Shown here in pieces: positions 9,133 through 19,037 of a DNA stretch of 57,517 nt. Origin of the DNA: CAYRKT01 sp964425005 (GTDB taxonomy: Bacteria > Synergistota > Synergistia > CAYRKT01); assembly GCA_964425005.1 (NCBI GenBank), contig CAYRKT010000003.1:1-57517 (forward strand). Reading direction: 5' to 3'. The stretch's first letter is position 1. The number at the start of each line of letters is the position of its first letter. The translations under genes and the position numbers were made by a program. The notes under the pieces are model-generated. The model saw only the letters and a list, made by a program, of their open reading frames with translations, made no database searches and was not told where the DNA came from.

Positions 9133-9930
9133 TTGGAGAGGTCTCGAAGGTACGGCGATGCCTTCGTGGAGCTGCTGGAGGTCATGCGTAGGCTCAGGTC
9201 CGAGGAGGGCTGTCCGTGGGACAGGAAGCAGACCATGGAGAGCTTGAGGCCCTACGTGGTGGAGGAGGCCTACGAGCTGGTGGACGCCATCGACAGGGGG
9301 GATCCAGAAGGCGTTAGGGAGGAGTGCGGGGACCTGCTCCTGCAGGTGGTCTTCCTGGCCCAGATAGCGTCGGAGGAGGGGCTGTTCGACGCCCTGGACG
9401 TGGTGGAGGGGATAAGGCTCAAGCTGATAAGGAGGCATCCTCACGTCTTCGGCGACCTGGAGGTCAGCTCCGCCGAGGAGGTGAGCCGCAACTGGAACAA
9501 GCTGAAGCTCTCCGAGAGGGGAAACGAGGGGGGAGGTTTTCTGGACTCGATACCCAGGGCTCTTCCCGCCCTGATGGCGGCCACCTTGCTGCAGGATCGG
9601 GCGGCCAAGGTGGGCTTCGACTGGGAGAGGGCCGAGGACGCCCTCTCCAAGCTAAAGGAGGAGGTCCAGGAGCTCTCGGAGTCGCTCGAGGCCGGCGGGG
9701 AGCGCGCGTTGTTGGAGGAGGAGATAGGGGATATAATATTCGCGGCGGTCAACGTGGCCAGGCTCCTGGGTTTGGACGCCGAGACGGCGCTGAGGAGGAC
9801 CAACGACAAGTTCCGAAGGCGATTCGCCTACATAGAGAGGGCCTTAGCGGAGCGAAACAAGTCGCTTGAGAGCTCCAGCCTGGAGGAGATGGACAGGCTC
9901 TGGAACGAGGCCAAGGCCAAGGGGGTGTGA
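9133..9930 (+). CDS. mazG: Nucleoside triphosphate pyrophosphohydrolase MazG
   Basis: MazG hydrolyses NTPs to NMP and pyrophosphate, limiting non-canonical nucleotides and adjusting ppGpp levels. The sequence contains two MazG units: CPWDRKQTMESLRPYVVEEA with the metal-binding EExxE-type helix (EECGDLLLQVVFLAQIA), and a second with LKEEVQELSE and EEEIGDIIFAAVNVARLLG. The frame is open from TTG 9112, overlapping mfd, but GGAGGTGG at 9119-9126 stands six bases before TTG 9133, so I prefer that start (265 residues). The following carboxyltransferase gene begins just after the stop. Confidence 0.92.
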   Translation: MERSRRYGDAFVELLEVMRRLRSEEGCPWDRKQTMESLRPYVVEEAYELVDAIDRGDPEGVREECGDLLLQVVFLAQIASEEGLFDALDVVEGIRLKLIRRHPHVFGDLEVSSAEEVSRNWNKLKLSERGNEGGGFLDSIPRALPALMAATLLQDRAAKVGFDWERAEDALSKLKEEVQELSESLEAGGERALLEEEIGDIIFAAVNVARLLGLDAETALRRTNDKFRRRFAYIERALAERNKSLESSSLEEMDRLWNEAKAKGV

Positions 9931-9934
9931 GAGG

Positions 9935-11416
9935 TTGCCTGAGGTTCGCGTCGAACCCCTTCAGGGAGAGGGATCCCAGCGTCGTTTCGCTGATTCCCTC
10001 TTCGCCCCGGATGAGGGAGGCAAGGTTAGGAGGGTAGGGGTCACGGACACCACCCTGAGGGACGCCCACCAGTCCCTCATGGCCACCAGGCTGAAGACCA
10101 GGGACATGGTTCCCATCCTCGAGAGGATCGACGAGGTGGGCTATCACTCCCTGGAGGTGTGGGGAGGGGCCACCTTCGACGCCTGCATAAGGTTCCTGGA
10201 CGAGGACCCTTGGGAGCGGCTTCGGGTGGTTAGGGGGGCCGTCAAGAGGACGAAGCTCCAGATGTTGCTCCGCGGGCAGAACGTGGTGGGCTACAGGCAC
10301 TACCCCGACGACGTGGTGAGGGAGTTCGTCAAGCGGGCCATAGGCAACGGGGTGGACATAATAAGGGTTTTCGACGCCCTGAACGACACGAGGAACATGG
10401 AGGTGGCGGCCGACCAGGTCAAGAGAGAGGGGGGTCACCTGCAGCTCGCCATATCCTACACCACCTCCCCCGTCCACACCCTGGAGAGCTTCCTGGACCT
10501 CGCGGTGGAGTTCAAGTCGATGGGGGCCGACTCCATATGCATAAAGGACATGGCCGGCATCATATCCCCTCCCGAGGCCTACCACCTGGTGAAGGGGATC
10601 AAGGAGAGGACCGGCCTCCCGGTGCAGCTGCACTCCCACTACACCAGCGGCATGGCCTCGATGGCCTACCTGGCGGCGGTGCTCGCCGGCGTCGACGTGG
10701 TGGACTGCGCCATATCGCCCCTGTCCATGGGGACCAGCCAGCCGCCGGTGGAGTCCTTCGTGGCGGCCTTGAAGGGGACCAGGTTCGACACTGGCCTGGA
10801 CCTGAAGCTCCTCGCCGAGATAGCCGAGTACTTCAAGGAGGTCAGGGACAGGTACAAGGAGCACTACCTGGGTCTTTCGGGGGTGGACGTGAACGTCCTG
10901 GTCTACCAGATCCCCGGCGGGATGTACTCCAACCTGGTCTCCCAGCTCAAGGAGCAGAAGGCCCTGCACAGGCTGGGGGAGGTCTTGAGGGAGGTCCCCA
11001 GGGTCAGGGAGGAGATGGGCTATCCGCCGCTGGTGACTCCCACCAGCCAGCTGGTGGGGACTCAGGCCACCATAAACGTGGTGGTGGGGGAGAGGTGGAA
11101 GGTGGTCCCCAAGGAGATAAGGGACTACTTCATGGGCTATTACGGAAGGACCCCAGCCCCCGTGGACCCGGAGGTCCAGCGGAAGGTCCTGGGGGACGCC
11201 AGGCCCATAGAGGGGAGGCCCGCCGACCACCTGGAGCCCGCTCTGGAGCGGGCCAGGAGGGAGATAGAGCCCTGGATGACCCAAGAGGAGGACGTGTTGA
11301 CCTACGTGCTCTTCCCCGCGGTGGCGCTGGACTTCATAAAGAGGAAGTACGCCAGGATGGTCAGCAGGGACGTGGGTCTGGGGCAGCCCGTCGAGGGCGT
11401 GGCCTACCCCGTCTAG
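9935..11416 (+). CDS. Biotin-dependent carboxyltransferase subunit (oxaloacetate decarboxylase alpha / pyruvate carboxylase B type), no biotinyl domain
   Basis: The protein is a pyruvate-carboxyltransferase-type TIM barrel. It starts the domain with VTDTTLRDAHQSLMATRL, carries the metal/oxaloacetate site residues in CIKDMAGIISPPEAYHLV and the HSHYTSGMASMAYLAAV segment, and continues into the PYC_OADA conserved helical domain (DVNVLVYQIPGGMYSNLVSQ; GYPPLVTPTSQLVGTQA). TTG 9935 is the only reasonable in-frame start not inside mazG; it gives 493 residues. Full-length alpha subunits are near 590 and end in a biotinyl domain with an MKM-like site. This one stops at VEGVAYPV, so the biotin carrier must be encoded elsewhere. 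It could act in sodium-pumping oxaloacetate or related decarboxylation, or in carboxylation. Confidence 0.88.
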   Translation: MPEVRVEPLQGEGSQRRFADSLFAPDEGGKVRRVGVTDTTLRDAHQSLMATRLKTRDMVPILERIDEVGYHSLEVWGGATFDACIRFLDEDPWERLRVVRGAVKRTKLQMLLRGQNVVGYRHYPDDVVREFVKRAIGNGVDIIRVFDALNDTRNMEVAADQVKREGGHLQLAISYTTSPVHTLESFLDLAVEFKSMGADSICIKDMAGIISPPEAYHLVKGIKERTGLPVQLHSHYTSGMASMAYLAAVLAGVDVVDCAISPLSMGTSQPPVESFVAALKGTRFDTGLDLKLLAEIAEYFKEVRDRYKEHYLGLSGVDVNVLVYQIPGGMYSNLVSQLKEQKALHRLGEVLREVPRVREEMGYPPLVTPTSQLVGTQATINVVVGERWKVVPKEIRDYFMGYYGRTPAPVDPEVQRKVLGDARPIEGRPADHLEPALERARREIEPWMTQEEDVLTYVLFPAVALDFIKRKYARMVSRDVGLGQPVEGVAYPV

Positions 11417-11454
11417 CTCCGTCTTGGCCCTCGATTTGAACGGGAGGTCTTAGC

Positions 11455-11691
11455 ATGTCGAACTTCGAGGAGAAGGTGAGGAAAGTGCTCGACGAGGTCA
11501 TCTCCCCCGCGCTTCGCTCCCACGGGGGTGGGGTAGAGCTCCTGGGCTGCGACGAGGAGAAGGGTGAGGTCAGGGTGAGGCTCTCGGGGGCCTGCATGGG
11601 CTGTCCGTTCTCCCAGCAGACGCTCAGGATGCAGGTGGAGATGGTCTTGAAGAGGGAGGTCCCCGAGGTCAGAAGGGTGGTGAGCGCCTAG
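11455..11691 (+). CDS. NifU-like C-terminal domain protein
   Basis: The 78-residue protein from ATG matches the small stand-alone NifU C-terminal (Nfu) domain: a conserved VISPALRSHGGGVELLG region followed by VRVRLSGACMGCPFSQQTL, with a CxxC pair (CMGC) that in this family can carry an Fe-S cluster for delivery to apoproteins. It is compact, cytoplasmic, and lies 38 bases after the carboxyltransferase gene and 7 before phoH. Its role as an Fe-S carrier is from family knowledge. Confidence 0.9.
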   Translation: MSNFEEKVRKVLDEVISPALRSHGGGVELLGCDEEKGEVRVRLSGACMGCPFSQQTLRMQVEMVLKREVPEVRRVVSA

Positions 11692-11698
11692 GAGGGGC

Positions 11699-12694
11699 AT
11701 GGCCTTGGCCGAGGAGAGGGGCAAGACCACTCTTCGCTTCGAGGACAGGGACGTGCTCTCCGCCGTGGTGGGGGAGGGGGAGTCCAACCTCAGGCTGGTG
11801 GAGGAGTCCCTCCCCGTGGAGATAGCCCTGCGGGGCAACGAGCTGATAGTCTCGAGCGACAGCCTGCGCGTGCTGGAGCTGGCTCGCCTGCTCTTCGAGG
11901 GGCTCATCGAGATGGCCAAGGAGGGCCACTACATCACCAGGGGCGACGTGAGATACGCCATAAAGAGCCTCCTGGAGAAGGGAGACCACGACCTCAAGGA
12001 GCTCTACGGCGACGTCATATGCGTCACCGCCATGGGCAAGCCCGTGAGGGCTCGCACCAGGGGTCAGCGGGAGTACGTAAGGAGGATAAAGGAGAACCAC
12101 ATCACCTTCGCCATAGGGCCCGCGGGCACGGGCAAGACCTACCTCGCGGTGGCGGTGGCCATATCGGCCCTGAAGAACAAGCAGGTGAGCAGGATAATAC
12201 TGGTCAGGCCCGCCATAGAGGCGGGGGAGAAGCTGGGCTTCCTTCCCGGAGACCTCAGGGAGAAGGTGGAGCCCTACCTCAGGCCCCTCTACGACGCCTT
12301 CTTCGACCTGCTCTCCCCCGAGAGGTTCATGCGCTACGTGGAGAAGGGGATCGTGGAGATAGCTCCCCTCGCCTACATGAGGGGCAGGACCCTCAACGAC
12401 AGCTTCATCATCCTGGACGAGGGACAGAACGCCACCCCCGAGCAGATGAAGATGTTCCTGACCCGCATGGGCTTCGGGTCTAAGGTGGTGGTCACCGGGG
12501 ACGTCACGCAGGTGGACCTGCCCCCGGGGAAGGAGTCGGGCCTGGTGGTGGTCCAGCGGGTCCTCAAGGGGATAGAGGGCATAGCCTTCTGCTATCTGAC
12601 CAACGAGGACGTGGTGAGGCACGAGATAGTCCAGAAGATAGTGAGGGCTTATGAGGAGTACGAGCTCAAAGAGCGAGAAAGGCGACCCACCTAG
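11699..12694 (+). CDS. phoH: PhoH-family ATPase (YbeZ type)
   Basis: 331 residues from ATG. It has the PhoH P-loop IGPAGTGKTYLAVAVAISAL around residue 138-157, the conserved VRPAIEAGEKLGFLPGDL segment, a Walker B region FIILDEGQNATPEQMKMFL and VVVTGDVTQVDLPPG. In bacteria this ATPase is regularly encoded beside ybeY and an HD-domain membrane protein, as here, and is thought to act with YbeY in RNA/ribosome maturation. The next gene's start lies 44 bases before its end. Confidence 0.94.
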   Translation: MALAEERGKTTLRFEDRDVLSAVVGEGESNLRLVEESLPVEIALRGNELIVSSDSLRVLELARLLFEGLIEMAKEGHYITRGDVRYAIKSLLEKGDHDLKELYGDVICVTAMGKPVRARTRGQREYVRRIKENHITFAIGPAGTGKTYLAVAVAISALKNKQVSRIILVRPAIEAGEKLGFLPGDLREKVEPYLRPLYDAFFDLLSPERFMRYVEKGIVEIAPLAYMRGRTLNDSFIILDEGQNATPEQMKMFLTRMGFGSKVVVTGDVTQVDLPPGKESGLVVVQRVLKGIEGIAFCYLTNEDVVRHEIVQKIVRAYEEYELKERERRPT

Positions 12695-14303
12695 TGGATG
12701 GCGCTCCGGGGTTCGCGCTCTGCTTGACTGGGCCGGCGTCGCTGTGGACCCGCGTCTGCCCTTCCTGTGGGGTCTGCTCCTTTGCGTCCTCTATCTCCTG
12801 TGTTTCCTTTACCTGTTCCAGTATCGGCAGACCGGAAGTGCCTTGGGGCTTGGCCTTTTCGGCGACGTCGGACCCTTTTGGAGCTGGTTCTACTTCCCCT
12901 TCAGGAGCATCCTGTACAAGCCCGTGTCCCTCTTCGGGATGGAGGGGCTCTTCGGCGGGGAAGAGGATGGGCTTCCCTCAGGGCCTTCGCTGTTCTGGGT
13001 CCTCCTGTTCCTGGGATCGTCCTGCGCGCTGGCCGAGGTCTGGGCCTTCAGGAGGCTTTCGCGGCTCGGCGGGACGGCTTTGGCGAAGCCCCAGCTCCTC
13101 TTCCTCAAGGTGGCCACCTCTTTGGTCTTGGGCTCCCTGCTGATACCCCTGGCGGGGTTCTCCTTCCCCCTCGCTCTTCCGGCCCTGTGGGGATATCTGA
13201 CCTACGCCAGCGACAGGTCCTTCGAGCTCCTCCTGCCGTTCGTCCTCCTCAGCTCCCTCCTCTTTTCGGTGGGAGCTGAGCTCTCCCAGGGGCTCGCCAT
13301 GGCTTTCGCCTCCTTCGTCTCCTGCGGCTACTTCTGGTGGGTCTCCTCCAGGTTCGCCTTCGGCAGGGTGAAGGTCTACGCCCACGCGATAACCTCCGGA
13401 GCCCTGGCCGGGCTAGCCTATTCCCTGGCCTCTTGGAACCCCGGGGTGGTCCTCTTCTCCGCCTTCGCCTCCTCGGCCTGGCACCTCCTCTGGTGCGTCG
13501 TGGCCCTGGTGAGCCTGCCCCTGCTGGAGGGGCTCTTCGACCTCATCTCCCCCTTCAGGCTAATGGAGCTGGCGGATCCGTCCCACCCTCTGCTCAGGCG
13601 GCTGCAGATGGAGGCCCCCGGCACCTACTACCACTCGCTGGTGGTGGGCAACATGGCCGAGATGGCGGCGGAGGCCTTAGGCCTCCACGGGATGCTGGTG
13701 AGGGTTGGGGCTTACTACCACGACATAGGCAAGCTCAAGAGGCCCTCGTTCTTCGTGGAGAACCAGGGCGGGGGGGAGAACGTGCACGAGAAGCTCTCCC
13801 CCTTCATGAGCTGTTCCATCATAACCTCCCACGTCTCCCATGGGGTCGAGCTGGCGAAGCAGTACGGGCTTCCCAGCTGCGTCGTCGACTTCATATCCCA
13901 GCACCACGGGGACACTTGTCTCTCCTACTTCTACAAGAAGGCCCTGGCCGAAGGGGCGGTGTCGGTGAGGAGGGAGGACTTCTGCTATCCCGGGCCTAAG
14001 CCCATGAAGAAGGAGGTGGCCCTCATAATGCTCGCCGACTCGGTGGAGGCCGCCTTCAGGTCGGAGGAGAGGAGGATCTCGGGCTTCGACTCCATAAAGG
14101 GCCTGGTCAAGGAGGTTATAATGAACAAACACAAGGAGGGACAGCTGGACAGGGTGGACTTCACCTTCAGGGAGCTGGACCTGATAAGCGAGGCCTTCGC
14201 CAGGGTGCTCATGGGGGCGCATCACTCCAGGGAGCTCAAACCCCTCGTCGAGGGCGAGGAGGGGACCTCGCCGCTCAGGCTCAAGGGGGCTGGTGGTGGG
14301 TAG
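12651..14303 (+). CDS. HDIG-domain polytopic membrane phosphohydrolase (PgpH/YqfF-like, short form)
   Basis: 550 residues. About seven hydrophobic segments lie between residues 30 and 300 (first at LPFLWGLLLCVLYLLCFLYL), followed by a cytoplasmic HD domain. Its signatures are YYHSLVVGNMAEMAAEALG and VGAYYHDIGKLKRPSFFVE, with the metal-binding H...HD pairs, then SCSIITSHVSHGVELAKQYG and ISQHHGD. PgpH relatives hydrolyse c-di-AMP, which is the likeliest activity. They usually have a large extracytoplasmic 7TMR-HDED domain and exceed 700 residues; here only about 90 residues separate the first two TMs, so that sensor is missing. ATG 12651 overlaps phoH by 44 bases. No ATG, GTG or TTG codon lies closer to the first TM except a GTG at about residue 31. 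Confidence 0.88.
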   Translation: MRSTSSKSEKGDPPSGWRSGVRALLDWAGVAVDPRLPFLWGLLLCVLYLLCFLYLFQYRQTGSALGLGLFGDVGPFWSWFYFPFRSILYKPVSLFGMEGLFGGEEDGLPSGPSLFWVLLFLGSSCALAEVWAFRRLSRLGGTALAKPQLLFLKVATSLVLGSLLIPLAGFSFPLALPALWGYLTYASDRSFELLLPFVLLSSLLFSVGAELSQGLAMAFASFVSCGYFWWVSSRFAFGRVKVYAHAITSGALAGLAYSLASWNPGVVLFSAFASSAWHLLWCVVALVSLPLLEGLFDLISPFRLMELADPSHPLLRRLQMEAPGTYYHSLVVGNMAEMAAEALGLHGMLVRVGAYYHDIGKLKRPSFFVENQGGGENVHEKLSPFMSCSIITSHVSHGVELAKQYGLPSCVVDFISQHHGDTCLSYFYKKALAEGAVSVRREDFCYPGPKPMKKEVALIMLADSVEAAFRSEERRISGFDSIKGLVKEVIMNKHKEGQLDRVDFTFRELDLISEAFARVLMGAHHSRELKPLVEGEEGTSPLRLKGAGGG

Positions 14304-14305
14304 AC

Positions 14306-14866
14306 ATGGGAGGAGCTGGCTTCGACCTGGAGCTCCACTTCGAGGGGCTGGAGCTCTGCGGTTCGGTCCTGGAGGATCCCTCCAGGCTCGAGGAGCTTTT
14401 GAGCTCCTGGCGAACCCTGGCGCGCGAGCTGGTGCTCGAGGAGCTGGAGGGAAGCCCTCTGGGCTCGATGGGGCCCAGGGCGCTGGAGGCCTCGGTGGTC
14501 TTCCTCGCCAGGGATGAGATGGCCGAGATGAACGCCCGCTACAGGGGCAAGGAGGGGCCCACCGACGTGCTCTCCTTCCCCACCCTCGAGTGGGGGCTCT
14601 TCGACCTGGCCCAGGGATTCGAGGGCTTGGGGGAGGAGCCGCTCCCCCTGGGCGACGTCTTCATATGCCCCGAGGTGGCCAGGGAGAACGCCCTATCGGG
14701 CGGGACGTCGACGGAGAGGGAGCTCACTTTGCTGCTGATCCATGGGCTTTGCCACCTCCTGGGGCACGACCACGACGAGCCGGAGAGGGAGGCCAGGATG
14801 TGGGCCGTACAGGGCAAGTACATGGAGAGGTTCCTCAGGGGCTCGGGAGGGGTGAGCGATGCCTGA
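14306..14866 (+). CDS. ybeY: Endoribonuclease YbeY
   Basis: YbeY is a zinc-dependent single-strand RNase for 16S rRNA 3' maturation and 70S quality control. The catalytic signature HxxxHxxxxxH is present in LLLIHGLCHLLGHDHDEPER near residues 145-164, and the upstream family motif MNARYRGKEGPTDVLSFP is clear. At 186 residues it is some 25-30 longer than many homologues, with the extra at the N-terminus. It starts two bases after the HDIG gene and overlaps the next gene by 8 bases. Confidence 0.95.
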   Translation: MGGAGFDLELHFEGLELCGSVLEDPSRLEELLSSWRTLARELVLEELEGSPLGSMGPRALEASVVFLARDEMAEMNARYRGKEGPTDVLSFPTLEWGLFDLAQGFEGLGEEPLPLGDVFICPEVARENALSGGTSTERELTLLLIHGLCHLLGHDHDEPEREARMWAVQGKYMERFLRGSGGVSDA

Positions 14867-16154
14867 GGTGGTGTCCACCCTCCTGTGGGTGGCCCTTCTG
14901 GTGGCGATCTCAGCGCTGGTGAGCGCCTCCGAGACCGCCGCCACCGCCGTGGGGCGGAGCAAGCTCCTCCTGATGGCGGAGAAGTCCAGCTCCGAGAGGA
15001 TGAGGGGCATCCTTCGCTGGCTCATGGACGACCTGGACGAGGCCCTGGTGGTGCTCCTGGTGACCAACAACCTGGTGAACATAGTGGCCAGCTCCATGGC
15101 CGCGGCCCTGGCCTCGAGGCTCTTCCCCAGATGGGGGCTCGCCATCTCCGTGGGGGTCATGTCGGCCCTGATAATAGTCCTGGGCGAGATCCTCCCCAAG
15201 AGCATCTCCATAAGGCATCCGGAGTCGATAGTGAGGTTCACGGTACCCCTCGTGGCGATGCTCCGTCGTCTGCTGGCTCCGGTCCTCCTCCTGATAAGGG
15301 GCGTGATAAGGCTCCTGGGGTTGCTCTTCGGGCTGGAGCTGGAGGGCCTTCGCGCCTTCGTCACCAGGGAGGACATAGAGATGGCCGTGAAGATGGGGGA
15401 GGAGACGGGAGCGATAGAGGCCTCGGAGAGGAGGATGATCCACGGGATAATATCCCTGGAGGAGCGCAGGGCCTACGAGGTGATGGTCCCCAGGACGGAG
15501 ATGGTGGCCCTTCCCGTGTCGGCGAGCCTGGAGGAGGCCATAAGGCTTTTCGCTGAGACGGGCTTCTCCAGGGTGCCCCTCTACGACGGCAGCCTGGACA
15601 ACGTGGTGGGGATGCTCTACGCCAAGGACGTGCTCAAGGCGGTGGGGACGGGCCTCGAGATGCCGAAGGGCGTTAAGCTCGAGGGGCTGGCGAGGGAGGC
15701 GCTGTTCGTGCCCGACACGGCGAGGGTGGCCGACATATTCTCCCAGATGAAGGAGAAGAGGGTCCACATAGCCATAGTGGTGGACGAATACGGCGGCACG
15801 GCGGGGCTTTTGACCCTGGAGGATATAATAGAGGAAATAGTGGGCGACATCCAGGACGAGTACGACTCCAGGGAGATGCCCGCCATAGTGGAGGAAGCCC
15901 CGGGGGTCTTCCTGGTCAAGGCCTCCGTCCCCATAGGGGATCTGGAGGAGCGATTGGGCCTGTCCATACCCCACGAGGAGGCCGACACCGTGGGGGGCTT
16001 TGTGGTGGAGAGGCTTGGGGTTTTGCCCAAGGTGGGCCAGTGCGTGGAGGAGGAGGACTTCACCGTCGAGGTGGTGGAGGCGGTAAGACATAGGATCAAG
16101 AGGGTCAGGTTCACCCTGAGGAGGCCGGAGGAACAGGGTCATGAGGGAGACTGA
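14859..16154 (+). CDS. HlyC/CorC-family transporter (CNNM, CBS and CorC_HlyC domains)
   Basis: 431 residues. An N-terminal DUF21/CNNM membrane domain occupies residues 1-190, with about four hydrophobic segments and the conserved SASETAATAVGRSKLLLMAE region. A linker with YEVMVPRTEMVALPVSASLE leads to a CBS pair at about 205-325 (GFSRVPLYDGSLDNVVGMLY; VHIAIVVDEYGGTAGLLTLE). The C-terminal CorC_HlyC domain follows (FLVKASVPIGDLEERLGLSI; VGGFVVERLGVLPKVGQ). Relatives are implicated in magnesium/cobalt homeostasis; the substrate here is not determined. It overlaps ybeY and cdd by a few bases, so it belongs to the same translation-coupled operon. Confidence 0.92.
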   Translation: MPEVVSTLLWVALLVAISALVSASETAATAVGRSKLLLMAEKSSSERMRGILRWLMDDLDEALVVLLVTNNLVNIVASSMAAALASRLFPRWGLAISVGVMSALIIVLGEILPKSISIRHPESIVRFTVPLVAMLRRLLAPVLLLIRGVIRLLGLLFGLELEGLRAFVTREDIEMAVKMGEETGAIEASERRMIHGIISLEERRAYEVMVPRTEMVALPVSASLEEAIRLFAETGFSRVPLYDGSLDNVVGMLYAKDVLKAVGTGLEMPKGVKLEGLAREALFVPDTARVADIFSQMKEKRVHIAIVVDEYGGTAGLLTLEDIIEEIVGDIQDEYDSREMPAIVEEAPGVFLVKASVPIGDLEERLGLSIPHEEADTVGGFVVERLGVLPKVGQCVEEEDFTVEVVEAVRHRIKRVRFTLRRPEEQGHEGD

Positions 16155-16566
16155 GGCCAAGGAGCTTTTGATCTCGAGGGCCAGGGAGGCCTCTTTGGCC
16201 TCCTATTCCCCCTACTCGCGCTTCAGGGTCGGTGCCTCCGTCCTGGACGACAGGGGGAAGGTCTTCTGCGGCTGTAACGTGGAGAACTCCAGCTACCCCG
16301 TTGGGATCTGCGCGGAGAGGCTCGCGGCGGCGAGGGCCGTCATGGATGGGGCGCGGGGGATCGAGGCCTTGGCCGTCTTCTCCCCGGACTCGAAGGGGCC
16401 CTGCTATCCCTGCGGGATGTGCCTTCAGTTCCTGAGCGAGTTCGCCTCGCCGGGGACCAGGGTCTTCCTGGTGGACCCATCCTCCGGGGAGGTCCTGGTA
16501 CTGTCGTTTTGCGATCTCCTCCCCTTCGCCTTCGGGGCGAGCTCGATGGGGGGTGACGGACGTTGA
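16141..16566 (+). CDS. cdd: Cytidine deaminase
   Basis: 141 residues from ATG 16141, overlapping the preceding gene by 14 bases. Both zinc-site motifs of the cytidine deaminase family are visible: CGCNVENSSYPVGICAERLA with the catalytic CAE triad, and GPCYPCGMCLQFLSEF with the PCxxC ligands. The SxYSxFxVGAsV motif near the N-terminus reads SYSPYSRFRVGASVL. It deaminates cytidine/deoxycytidine in pyrimidine salvage. The position between ybeY and era is the classic arrangement. Confidence 0.96.
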   Translation: MRETEAKELLISRAREASLASYSPYSRFRVGASVLDDRGKVFCGCNVENSSYPVGICAERLAAARAVMDGARGIEALAVFSPDSKGPCYPCGMCLQFLSEFASPGTRVFLVDPSSGEVLVLSFCDLLPFAFGASSMGGDGR

Positions 16567-17447
16567 AGAGCGGCTTCGTGGCCGTGGTGGGTCGTCCCAA
16601 CGTGGGCAAATCCACCCTGGTCAACAACATCCTGGGGCACAAGGTGGCCATAATATCCGATAAGCCCCAGACCACCAGGAACGACATAAAGGGGATATAC
16701 ACCAGCGAGGAGGGGCAGATAGTCTTCGTCGACACCCCTGGCATACACCTCCCCAAGGACAGGTTGGGCGAGTACATGGTGGAGGTGGCCCGAAGGAGCC
16801 TGGAGGACGTGGACGTGGTGCTCTACGTGGTGGAGGCCACCGACAGGGAGCTATCCAGGGAGGACAAAAACGTGATATCCTTCCTGCGCGGGGTTGAAGC
16901 CCCCATACTCCTGCTGGTCAACAAGGTGGACCTGCTTTCCAGGAAAGAGGACTTCTGGGAGGCGGCCAGGCTTTACGCGGAGCACCTCACCTTCCACGAC
17001 GTCCTCCCCATATCGGCCCACAGGGGGACCAACCTGGACGAGCTGCTCAGGAGGGTCTTCGAGCTCCTCCCGGAGGGGGAGATGATGTATCCGGAGGAGC
17101 AGCTCACCGACAGGAACCTTCGCTTCCTGGCCGCCGAGATAGTTAGGGAGAAGATCTTCTCCCACACCTTCCAGGAGGTCCCCTACAGCGCCGCTGTGGT
17201 GGTGGAGGAGTTCAAGGAGCGGGATAACGGGAGCTTCTACATCTCCGCCACCATCTTCGTGGAGCGGGAGGGGCAGAAGGGGATCCTCATAGGCGAGGGC
17301 GGCCAGATGATAAAGAGGATAGGGAGCGAGGCCCGCAGGGAGCTCGAGTTCCTGCTGGGGGGTCCGGTCTACCTGGACCTCTGGGTGAAGGTCAGGAGGG
17401 ACTGGCGCGACTCGGAGGCGGAGCTAAGACGGCTGGGATACGTTTGA
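16563..17447 (+). CDS. era: GTPase Era
   Basis: Era is a GTPase that binds the 3' end of 16S rRNA in 30S assembly. TTG at 16563 overlaps the cdd stop, giving 294 residues. The G motifs are intact: G1 VVGRPNVGKSTLVNNI, G2 KPQTTRNDIKGI, G3 VFVDTPGIHLPK, G4 LLVNKVDLLS. The C-terminal KH domain carries VEREGQKGILIGEGGQMIK. Normal length and context (cdd upstream, recO downstream). Confidence 0.97.
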   Translation: MKSGFVAVVGRPNVGKSTLVNNILGHKVAIISDKPQTTRNDIKGIYTSEEGQIVFVDTPGIHLPKDRLGEYMVEVARRSLEDVDVVLYVVEATDRELSREDKNVISFLRGVEAPILLLVNKVDLLSRKEDFWEAARLYAEHLTFHDVLPISAHRGTNLDELLRRVFELLPEGEMMYPEEQLTDRNLRFLAAEIVREKIFSHTFQEVPYSAAVVVEEFKERDNGSFYISATIFVEREGQKGILIGEGGQMIKRIGSEARRELEFLLGGPVYLDLWVKVRRDWRDSEAELRRLGYV

Positions 17448-17451
17448 GGGC

Positions 17452-18143
17452 GTGGTGGGACTGGAGAGGGTCGAGGGAGTGCTGGTCTTTAGAAGGTCCA
17501 CCCCGGAGGGAGACGTGAGGGGGGAGGTGCTCTCGCGCGAGGGGATCATCCTCCCCTTCGTGGCCAAAGGGGCCTGTCGCGGCAGGGTCAGGTTCGGGGG
17601 GCTTCTAGAGCCTGGGGTGTGGGCCTTCTTCCACCTGCAGAGGTCTCGCAGATCCTCGCTCCTCTACCTGAGGGAGGTGGACCTGGTGGAGCCCTTCGCG
17701 GGGGTCAGGTCCAGGAGGGAGGCCATCCTCTGGGCTCTCGAGGTCCTGAAGGCGGTCAGATCCCTGGGGGAGCTTCGCTGCGAGGGTCTTTTCGGGCTTT
17801 TGGTCAGGTTCCTGTCGATGGTGGAGGCGGGCAAAAGCCCTGAGCTGTCGTCGGCCTGGTTCTACGTGGAGCTCGCCAGGGGGGAGGGCGTCTTGCCCTC
17901 GCCGGACTCGTGCGCCCTCTGCGGTTCGCCCACGGGGGAGGTACTGTTCCTGGGGGAGGAGGGGTTCGGCTGCGCCTCCTGCGGAGGGGTCTTGAGGCTC
18001 AGCCCTCAGCTGGCCTCGGTGGTCAGAGGTGAGGAGCCCGGGACCATCCCCCCGGAGGCGGGTGAGGTGGAGGCCTTCCTGGCGGTCGTGCGAAGGTTTT
18101 TGTCCTTCGGAGGTCTTTTGGTGGAAAGGAGGAGGGATGGGAA

Positions 18144-18147
<4 letters not shown>
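17452..18147 (+). CDS. recO: DNA repair protein RecO
   Basis: RecO works with RecR and RecF to load RecA on SSB-coated gaps. The 231-residue ORF from GTG has an N-terminal OB-fold (VEGVLVFRRSTPEGDVRGEV), a helical middle and a zinc-finger-like pair SCALCGSPTGEV and GFGCASCGGVLRLS, as in many RecO proteins. It follows era by four bases and overlaps glyQ by four. Confidence 0.9.
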
Positions 18148-19016
<869 letters not shown>

Positions 19017-19037
19017 GTTCGGGGGAGGGCTTTTCTC

